This document shows positions 1 through 5,167 of a DNA stretch of 5,167 nucleotides, piece after piece. This DNA is from JAMCXS01 sp964459065 (GTDB lineage Bacteria > Acidobacteriota > Terriglobia > UBA7540), in assembly GCA_964459065.1 (NCBI GenBank), contig CAYWMN010000257.1:1-5167 (forward strand). Direction: 5' to 3'. How positions within the stretch are numbered: the first letter of the stretch is position 1; each line of letters begins with the position of its first letter. The position numbers were made by a program, and so were the translations under genes. The notes beneath the pieces were generated by a model. That model ran no database searches. It saw nothing but the letters and a program-made list of their open reading frames with translations, and was not told the DNA's origin.

Positions 1-2007
1 TCCATTCGCCCCTGGATTTTGCTGACGCTGGCCTTCCTGTTGCAGTTTCTTGCAGGCGAGCCCTACACGCTGCTGGCCACGTTCGGACTGTGCCTGGCTT
101 TTGCACTCTATCGCGGAGGGTTCTTCCGGCATCCCCTGGCGCGCCGGCCCTGGAAGGTGGTTGCGGGGTTCTTTTTATCGGGCTGCCTGATGATGGCTCT
201 GGGCGCGGCGCAATTGTTTCCAGCGCTGTTTTTGTTGCGAGGCTCTCTTCGCGGCGCAATCGGCTTTCCCTATACCCAGATGACTTACTGGTCGCTCCAT
301 CCGCTTTCGCTCATCGGCATGATCATCCCGAATTTTTTTGGGCCGCCGTTCACCGCGCCTTCGCTGTGGACGCCGGTGTTGAATTTCTTTAACAGGCCGT
401 ACTTCCCATCCCTGTTTCTCGGTTTTGTTCCGCTTTTCTTTGCCCTTGCCGGCAGTCTTCTGGCAAGAGGCCGGCACAGGAAGTTTGCGGCGTTTGCCGC
501 GCTGGCGTTGCTGCTGCTCGCCTTCGGACGTTTCACACCTCTCTATCATCTGGCGCTGTGGCTGATGCCGCTTCTCCCTCTGGTTCGATTCCCCATCAAA
601 TTGCTGATCCCCGTGGTTCTGCTTGTGGCGTTGCTCGGGGGCTGGGGCATCGACGCGGTACGCGATGTGGAGGCCGTCCGGTCTCCCGAGGCCAAAAAGA
701 TCGTTGTGGCGCTCGCGGCTCTTGCGGGAGCGCTCACCGCTGTGTGGGGAGTCTGCTGGCTTCGGCCGGAACTGATTGGCGCGCCCGCGCGCTGGCTCCT
801 GTTGCACGCGGCGGAAATGGCGGAAGGACCGTCCTCTGCAGCCTTAACGGCCAGGGCGCTCAATGGCGCAAGCGGATTCTTCGCGAGCATGCTGAGATGG
901 CAGCTGCCGGGCCTGGCGGGATTCGCGCTGGGCGGCGCGCTTTGGCTGAGGGGGCTCGGCCGGGGCAAACGCTGGGCCACTAAGGCGCTCCCTGTAGCGC
1001 TGTTGATTGGAGCGGTCGAACTGGGGATGGTCAATTACCCGGTGAACCCGACTGTGCCCCGAAGCTTTTACGCCTATCATCCGCCGGTCCTCAATCACTT
1101 CCAGAAGTCGCGCAGACCATATCGCTATGCCGACGTTTTCGGCAATTCGGCGCTCGCGTCGGTTTCGGCTCAGGCGATCGATGGACCGTTCGATTTCCAA
1201 TCGATACCCGGCGCTAAAAATCTCTCTCCACTCGCCAAGCGGGAATTTCAGGAGCGGCTTCTGCTTGAGCACGGCGGAATGCTGGAGAAAGCGGAAGGCA
1301 TTTCCAACGTCGATCCGGACTGGTCTTTCCCGGTTTCGCTGTATCGATTCTGGGTCTTCGCTCTGCACAAGACTCCCCGCCCGGCCGAGGCCGCCTGCCT
1401 GTTTGGCCGCAGCAACGTTCGGTATCAGATTCTCGGGACCCGCCGGAGTATTGACACTCTGCGCGAAATCGCTCCCGTGGCGGACGGCACAGCTTACCCC
1501 GCCTATTTGTACGAGAACCGGTGCTACACGCCGCGGGCGTTCGTGGCCGGCGCAGCCGTCTATTCTCCCGCCGAGGACCAGACGCTCGCCCGGCTTGCCG
1601 ACCCCGCCTTCAACGCCACAGGCAGCGTCCTGCTCGCTTCCAAAGCAGATCTCAGTCCGGCAGCCTCGCTTCCGGGCCCGGCCGGGCAGGTGGAATCATT
1701 CCGCCGCCGGCCGAATGCGGTCACGCTGCGGGTCAACCTTTCGCGGCCCGGTTACGTGGTCCTGCTCGACCGCTATGATCCCAACTGGCACGCGGCCGTG
1801 GATGGGCATGAGGTGAAAATCCTACGGGCGGATGGCCTGTTCCGGGCCGTTCGGGCCGGAGCAGGCCGGCACACGATTCGTTTCTATTACCGGCAGCGGG
1901 GGCTCATGGCGGGCCTCGCCGTTTCTGTTTTGGCGCTGGCTCTGTTAGCCATCCTTTTTTCCCTGAACCTGAGCGTTCCTATTGCTGTGTCCGAATCCCG
2001 CGATTGA
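1..2007 (+). CDS. YfhO-family polytopic membrane protein (putative GT-C glycosyltransferase), 5'-truncated by window edge
   Basis: The reading frame is open from base 1 (S-I-R-P-W-I precede the first TTG at 19), so the true start lies upstream; 668 residues are visible and the stop is TGA at 2005-2007. Residue numbers here count from base 1. Residues 1-330 are mostly hydrophobic segments with family-like landmarks: GEPYTLL (about 19-25), TYWSLHPLSLIG (95-106), PNFFG (110-114), GRFTPLY (176-182) and VRFPIK (195-200). A soluble, probably extracytoplasmic region (about 350-630) carries YENRCYTPRAFV (504-515). It ends with the block I rely on most: GYVVLLDRYDPNWHAAVDG (584-602), then RADGLFRAV and GRHTIRFYYR (609-631). 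A last membrane helix (about 634-654) and a short tail follow. This end block is characteristic of the YfhO family. Bacillus/Listeria YfhO proteins are implicated in sugar transfer from undecaprenyl phosphate to lipoteichoic acid; the acceptor here is unknown. Family members are commonly around 800-900 residues, so the first helices and the loop expected to hold the catalytic acid are probably missing. I see no frameshift. Its 3' end overlaps the convergent gene by 29 bases. Confidence 0.85.
   Translation, partial: SIRPWILLTLAFLLQFLAGEPYTLLATFGLCLAFALYRGGFFRHPLARRPWKVVAGFFLSGCLMMALGAAQLFPALFLLRGSLRGAIGFPYTQMTYWSLHPLSLIGMIIPNFFGPPFTAPSLWTPVLNFFNRPYFPSLFLGFVPLFFALAGSLLARGRHRKFAAFAALALLLLAFGRFTPLYHLALWLMPLLPLVRFPIKLLIPVVLLVALLGGWGIDAVRDVEAVRSPEAKKIVVALAALAGALTAVWGVCWLRPELIGAPARWLLLHAAEMAEGPSSAALTARALNGASGFFASMLRWQLPGLAGFALGGALWLRGLGRGKRWATKALPVALLIGAVELGMVNYPVNPTVPRSFYAYHPPVLNHFQKSRRPYRYADVFGNSALASVSAQAIDGPFDFQSIPGAKNLSPLAKREFQERLLLEHGGMLEKAEGISNVDPDWSFPVSLYRFWVFALHKTPRPAEAACLFGRSNVRYQILGTRRSIDTLREIAPVADGTAYPAYLYENRCYTPRAFVAGAAVYSPAEDQTLARLADPAFNATGSVLLASKADLSPAASLPGPAGQVESFRRRPNAVTLRVNLSRPGYVVLLDRYDPNWHAAVDGHEVKILRADGLFRAVRAGAGRHTIRFYYRQRGLMAGLAVSVLALALLAILFSLNLSVPIAVSESRD
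1979..2007. other. 29-base tail-to-tail overlap of convergent coding regions
   Basis: The plus-strand frame runs to TGA at 2005-2007 and the minus-strand frame runs to TAG at 1981-1979, so both C-termini are encoded by the same 29 bases (ends SESRD and GIRTQQ). There is no intergenic space for a conventional terminator between the two transcription units. Confidence 0.85.
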
Positions 2008-3676
2008 ATTCCTGCGCGCGCAGACCCGGCGCCCGTTCAGGCCCCGAGCGACGGTAGACGAGAAAAGTCCCGAAGTCCTTCGAGGGCCGGTAAAAAGCGT
2101 GCAGGTAACGGTAAAATGCCGGAAATTCCCGAAGGGCCTGGGCGGAATCCTGGTTCGTGCCGGAGAGTCCGGGCACGGCATCATCGCTCGCCACAACAAT
2201 CCAGCGCGGGCGGGATTCGGTCAATTGCCGCATGAATTGGCCCCGCCAACCGCCCGGCCGCCATCGGGCAATAAGCGCCAGGTTCCACACAAACCGCGTG
2301 GGCGGCTCGCGCCCGGTGAGATCGTAAATCAGAGGCTCATTGCCCCAGACATAGACTTTGCAACCGGCAGCCGGGCGGCGGTTGAGATAATCCACAACCC
2401 GCAGGACGTCCCGAAAATCTTCCGCGGCGCCGGGCCATGAATAGTTGGCATAGAAATGCGCAGGATTCCGCCGCCAGGCGTTGAGGGCCTGATAATTGCC
2501 AATCACCCTCACAACAGGGCCCGGCAGCGGCAGTGCAAACAGCCCGGCCAACACCAACCAGACGGTAGCGGCCGCCACGCGCCAGTTGCGGTCCACGAAC
2601 CAGTGAGCCAGGCCCCGGCAGCCTTCATAGGCTTCGACGCCCAGGTACGCCCAAAAGACGGCGAAAAACGGGTAGCAGGTTTCAAAGTAATACGGCTGGT
2701 AGCGGACTTGCATGGCGAGCGCCGCAAATCCCGCGGCAGCTCCAACCAGCGCCGGCGTAAGCTTGCTCAATTGGCGCCGCCGCCACGCGATCAGCAGAGC
2801 TGCAAGGGCCGCGCCCACGGTCCAGAAGCCCAGCCAAAAGTGGATGCGCCCGGCCGCCCAACTCCAGTAGTGCGGGGTCGATGCCATGGCCGTCGCGGCG
2901 TATCGCGGCAACACTTTGAACTGTTCCTGCAGGAAGGCGTGCCACGATCCGCTGAACCATAAATAGAAAAGTAATCCGGCGCTTGCCGCCGCAAACCCCG
3001 CCGCAAATCCGCACGCCGCCCGAATCCAATCGCGCCGGGCGACGCCGAGACCGAGACGCCGGGGCCGGCCGTCAAGGCTTGCGAGTTCGAGATAGGGCAG
3101 CAGCAGGACAAAGGGCAAGAAGGCGATGGCGTTGTACTTGACCCAGAAGGCTGCAGCAAACAGCACCCCAGCACAAAGGTGTCTGAGCTTGCTCCTTGGA
3201 CTTCCCCCGGCCATTAAGAAGTAGCCGGCAAAGACGAAAAGCATCAGGAAGGTTTCCGGCTGCGCGGCGTTCCAATAGCCGGCGCGCACGTGCAGGGCTG
3301 CGTTCACCACAACCGCCAGAAGAGCCGCCGGCCGGCCGAGGGTGCGTTCGACGAACCGAAAAAGGCAGAGGGATATCCCGATAAGCCAGAGAATATCCAC
3401 GACGCCGACGCTCCACATCGCCGGGCCGAATATTTTTACAATTGCTGTATAAATATAGAAAATACCGGGCGGCTTGTTGTCCCAGAGGTCCCGGTAAAGC
3501 GCTTTCCCGTGCAGCAGGCCGCGCGCAATCACGGAGTAAGTCGCCTGGTCGCGCCCCATCGGATAGGCAAGATTCGGAATCGCCTGCAGGAGCGCCAGGG
3601 CCAGCGCCGCGGCAAGCCAGGCGAGATAGCGCCCCCTCAACCAGCGGCGCACCGGCTTGCGCGCGCCTTCCCTCAT
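1979..3676 (-). CDS. PMT/ArnT-like (GT39-type) membrane glycosyltransferase, complete
   Basis: This 565-residue protein starts at ATG (3676) and stops at TAG (1979-1981). An Arg/Lys-rich cytoplasmic N-terminus (1-17) precedes the first helix (about 18-36). The first extracytoplasmic loop holds GRDQATYSVIARG (41-53; D43 sits where the catalytic acid of this superfamily is expected, as DQ rather than DE) and DLWDNKPPGIFYIY (63-76). About nine or ten further hydrophobic segments run to about 386. GYWNAAQPETFLM (133-145) probably forms the second loop, with E141 a candidate second acid. FWVKYNA (177-183), QFKVLPRY (252-259), TPHY (267-270) and FETCYPF (331-337) are shared with the upstream paralogue. 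A C-terminal soluble domain (about 390-545) contains VYVWGNEPLIYDL and PTRFVWNLALI. Proteins of this type move a sugar from a polyprenyl-phosphate donor to a lipid, glycan or protein acceptor outside the membrane; sugar and acceptor cannot be told. The ATG overlaps the stop of the upstream gene, which together with the topology supports this start. The last 15 residues extend beyond the paralogue's end and run into the convergent gene. Confidence 0.85.
   Translation of the reverse strand: MREGARKPVRRWLRGRYLAWLAAALALALLQAIPNLAYPMGRDQATYSVIARGLLHGKALYRDLWDNKPPGIFYIYTAIVKIFGPAMWSVGVVDILWLIGISLCLFRFVERTLGRPAALLAVVVNAALHVRAGYWNAAQPETFLMLFVFAGYFLMAGGSPRSKLRHLCAGVLFAAAFWVKYNAIAFLPFVLLLPYLELASLDGRPRRLGLGVARRDWIRAACGFAAGFAAASAGLLFYLWFSGSWHAFLQEQFKVLPRYAATAMASTPHYWSWAAGRIHFWLGFWTVGAALAALLIAWRRRQLSKLTPALVGAAAGFAALAMQVRYQPYYFETCYPFFAVFWAYLGVEAYEGCRGLAHWFVDRNWRVAAATVWLVLAGLFALPLPGPVVRVIGNYQALNAWRRNPAHFYANYSWPGAAEDFRDVLRVVDYLNRRPAAGCKVYVWGNEPLIYDLTGREPPTRFVWNLALIARWRPGGWRGQFMRQLTESRPRWIVVASDDAVPGLSGTNQDSAQALREFPAFYRYLHAFYRPSKDFGTFLVYRRSGPERAPGLRAQEFNRGIRTQQ
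3673..3676 (-). other. ATGA stop/start overlap between the two minus-strand genes
   Basis: The plus strand reads TCAT, so the minus strand reads ATGA: the start ATG (3676-3674) of the downstream gene shares bases with the TGA stop (3675-3673) of the upstream one. Upstream of the ATG the minus strand has only a weak purine-rich GGCGGG (3688-3683), 6 bases before the start, and no AGGAGG-like core. This layout is typical of translational coupling by re-initiation and places both genes on one transcript. Confidence 0.85.
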
Positions 3677-5167
3677 CGCGCGCCCGCCGATGAAGCGAGT
3701 TCGTCGATCGTAAAGTTCCTGAAAGATTTGACGGAGACGTAGTTTGACCCAATCAGCCGGGCGAGCGCCGGATAATCAACCAGAAACTCCTGGGAATCCA
3801 GCGTGGTGTAGGAAACCTCGGGAATCGCGTCTCCGCGCCCGACGACGATGTAGCGCGGCCGGGTCTTGCGCAGATCGCGGACCAGCTCAGCCCGCCACGC
3901 GGCGGGAGCCCAGGCCGAAATAAGCCCGAGATTGGAAACGAAGCGCGTCGGACACCCGAGCCCGCTGAGATAGTAAATCAAAGGAGCCGTGCCCCACACA
4001 AAAACGCGATCCTGCGGCGTGGAGTGTTGCTGCAGGTAATGGATCACCTGAAACTCGCCGCGTAAATTTTCCTGGCGAAGAGCCCGCCAGTAATGTTCGT
4101 AGGAATTTTCAGGATTTCGCCACCATACAGCGAGTCCCTGGTAATGCTCGATTTGCTTCATGGCCGGTGCGGGAAGTGGAAAATAGACGAGGTTGAGGAA
4201 GATGATCCAAACGCCCAGGCTGGCAACCTTCCACCCCCGCAGCTTGCAGTTGGCGGAAAGCCGTCGGAAACCTTCCAGGGCCTTGATAACAACATAGGCC
4301 CAAATCATGGCCAGAAACGGCAGGCAGGTTTCAAAGCTGTAAGCGTTGAAGCGCGCCTGCGCCGCCGTGGTGAGATATCCGGCAAGGGCCGCCAGAAAAA
4401 CCGGCAGGGTCCGGTTGATTTCATGGCATCGCCAGGCCATCAGCAGAGCCACGGGTACGCCCATCTCGACCCACGTTCCCAGGTTGAAATTGGTTTGTCC
4501 CAGCGCCCACAGAAAGTAATGAGGCGTGCGGGCAATCGCCATGGCGCCATAGCGGGGCAGCACCTCAAACTGCACCTGTTTCATGGCCGGCCAGGCGCCT
4601 GTCGAGCGGAAATAGGCCAGCACGCCAAGCACTGTCAGGCCGAAGCCTCCGAAGAGAACGGCGGTGCGGCCCACCAGGTTTTTCCACCCCACGCTCCATT
4701 CCACCCGCAACGGGCGGGAGTCGCGCGCGCGCGCTTTGAGGTAAGGAACCAGGGCCACCAGCGGCAATAAGAACACGGCGTTGTATTTGATCCAAAACGC
4801 CAGGGCCAGCAGCAAACCCGCAGCAAAGTTCCGCCATCGGGAGCCGCCGGGGTTCGCCGCCAGCAGGAGAAAAGCGGCAAAGGCCAGAATCATCAGGAAC
4901 GCTTCCGGCTGCGCGGCGTTGATGTAACCGGGACGGTCGTGCAGGTAGGCATAGAGCACCGCGGCCAGGGCGGCGGCCGGCGCGCCCAGGTATCGTCGGC
5001 AGAATAAAAACGTGCCGAGGGAGACGGCCGCGACCGACACAATATCCACCACGCCCACCAACCACCTTGCCCTGCCGAAAACTTCGACGATGGGAATGTA
5101 AATGTAAAAGATGCCGGGCGGCTTGTTATCCCAAAGGTCGCGATAGAGTTGCTTGCCGTGGAGCAGG
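3673..5167 (-). CDS. PMT/ArnT-like (GT39-type) membrane glycosyltransferase, paralogue of the downstream gene, N-terminus beyond window
   Basis: The frame is open to the right edge (first complete codon 5166-5164), giving 497 visible residues and a TGA stop at 3673-3675. The TTG at 5061 is internal (Leu), because the conserved block upstream of it, including DLWDNKPPGIFYIY (visible residues 11-24), is in frame. It matches the downstream protein from that protein's residue 54 onward with a constant offset of 53 and no net gap. It shares GYINAAQPEAFLM, FWIKYNA, QFEVLPRY, TPHY, FETCLPF, WRNP, FVWGTAPLIYYL and PTRFVSNLGLI. About 53 residues are therefore missing, which would include the first helix and the loop Asp, and the start should lie near 159 bases beyond the edge. 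The predicted full length is about 550 residues. The likely role is transfer of a sugar from a lipid-phosphate carrier on the outer face of the cytoplasmic membrane; divergence from the paralogue (about 44% identity by hand count) suggests a different donor or acceptor, which is inference. It is the first of the two visible genes in the minus-strand operon. Confidence 0.84.
   Translation of the reverse strand, partial: LLHGKQLYRDLWDNKPPGIFYIYIPIVEVFGRARWLVGVVDIVSVAAVSLGTFLFCRRYLGAPAAALAAVLYAYLHDRPGYINAAQPEAFLMILAFAAFLLLAANPGGSRWRNFAAGLLLALAFWIKYNAVFLLPLVALVPYLKARARDSRPLRVEWSVGWKNLVGRTAVLFGGFGLTVLGVLAYFRSTGAWPAMKQVQFEVLPRYGAMAIARTPHYFLWALGQTNFNLGTWVEMGVPVALLMAWRCHEINRTLPVFLAALAGYLTTAAQARFNAYSFETCLPFLAMIWAYVVIKALEGFRRLSANCKLRGWKVASLGVWIIFLNLVYFPLPAPAMKQIEHYQGLAVWWRNPENSYEHYWRALRQENLRGEFQVIHYLQQHSTPQDRVFVWGTAPLIYYLSGLGCPTRFVSNLGLISAWAPAAWRAELVRDLRKTRPRYIVVGRGDAIPEVSYTTLDSQEFLVDYPALARLIGSNYVSVKSFRNFTIDELASSAGAR

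Noticed and set aside
19..21. TTG at 19 as the start of the YfhO-like gene
   Set aside because: The frame is open to base 1, the protein lacks its expected N-terminal helices, and no ribosome binding site can be seen, so the gene begins outside the window.
175..1368. Long antisense frames opposite the YfhO-like gene (175-807, 546-1034 and 844-1368 on the minus strand)
   Set aside because: Their products are low-complexity, rich in Arg, Gln, Ser and Pro, with no recognisable motif. They lie entirely opposite a well-supported membrane protein gene and are expected in GC-rich coding DNA.
1937..1960. Short hairpin TGGCT-CTGTT-AGCCA followed by TCC and six T residues, resembling a rho-independent terminator on the plus strand
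   Set aside because: The stem is only 5 base pairs and it lies inside the coding sequence of the last membrane helix, about 45 bases before the stop, so it is probably chance.
2013..2022. Self-complementary TGCGCGCGCA just after the plus-strand stop
   Set aside because: It is a 10-base palindrome without a loop or following T tract, lies in coding sequence of the opposite gene, and is expected by chance at this GC content.
1982..2962. Plus-strand frames at 1982-2440 and 2456-2962 that could look like genes continuing after the YfhO-like gene
   Set aside because: They are the complement of the complete PMT-like gene. The products have no hydrophobic segments or family motifs, whereas the minus-strand frame is conserved with its paralogue at protein level.
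4721..4735. Alternating CG run (possible Z-DNA-like tract)
   Set aside because: It encodes the Ala/Arg-rich loop KARARD of the upstream PMT-like protein; codon composition explains it.
4093..4770. 225-residue plus-strand frame opposite the upstream PMT-like gene
   Set aside because: Its sequence is Gly/Arg/Gln/His-rich with no motif, and the opposite frame shows protein-level conservation with the neighbouring paralogue.
5059..5061. TTG at 5061 as the start of the upstream minus-strand gene
   Set aside because: The frame stays open to the window edge and encodes the conserved DLWDNKPPGIFYIY block upstream of this codon, so the TTG is an internal Leu.

Overview
This is a GC-rich bacterial window with no non-coding space. 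Three long genes cover every base: one on the plus strand entering from the left edge, and two on the minus strand, the upstream one entering from the right edge. All three encode polytopic membrane proteins that look like GT-C-fold, polyprenyl-phosphate-sugar-dependent glycosyltransferases or close relatives. No RNA gene, mobile element, CRISPR array, promoter or convincing terminator is visible. The composition and the YfhO/PMT-type content would fit an Acidobacteria-like or similar environmental bacterium, but no marker gene supports that, so the taxonomy is a weak guess.

Layout. Bases 1-2007 (+) hold the C-terminal two thirds or more of a YfhO-family membrane protein. Bases 1979-3676 (-) hold a complete 565-residue PMT/ArnT-like (GT39-type) membrane glycosyltransferase. 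Bases 3673-5167 (-) hold a second protein of the same kind, lacking its N-terminus because the window ends. The two minus-strand genes overlap by 4 bases (ATGA), so they form one transcription unit read right to left. The plus-strand gene converges on them, and the two stop regions overlap by 29 bases.

The two minus-strand proteins are tandem paralogues. They align by eye over 497 residues with a constant offset and no net gap, at about 44% identity by hand count. The conserved blocks are the first extracytoplasmic loop (DNKPP), a GY-NAAQPE block, a QF-VLPRY block, an FETC-PF block and a C-terminal VWG--PLIY block.

The likely common theme is transfer of sugars from a lipid carrier to a cell-surface glycan, lipid or protein on the outer face of the cytoplasmic membrane. 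Acceptor and sugar cannot be read from the sequence. I regard this as a fairly ordinary cell-envelope glycosylation locus. The most notable points are the gap-free tandem duplication and the tail-to-tail overlap.
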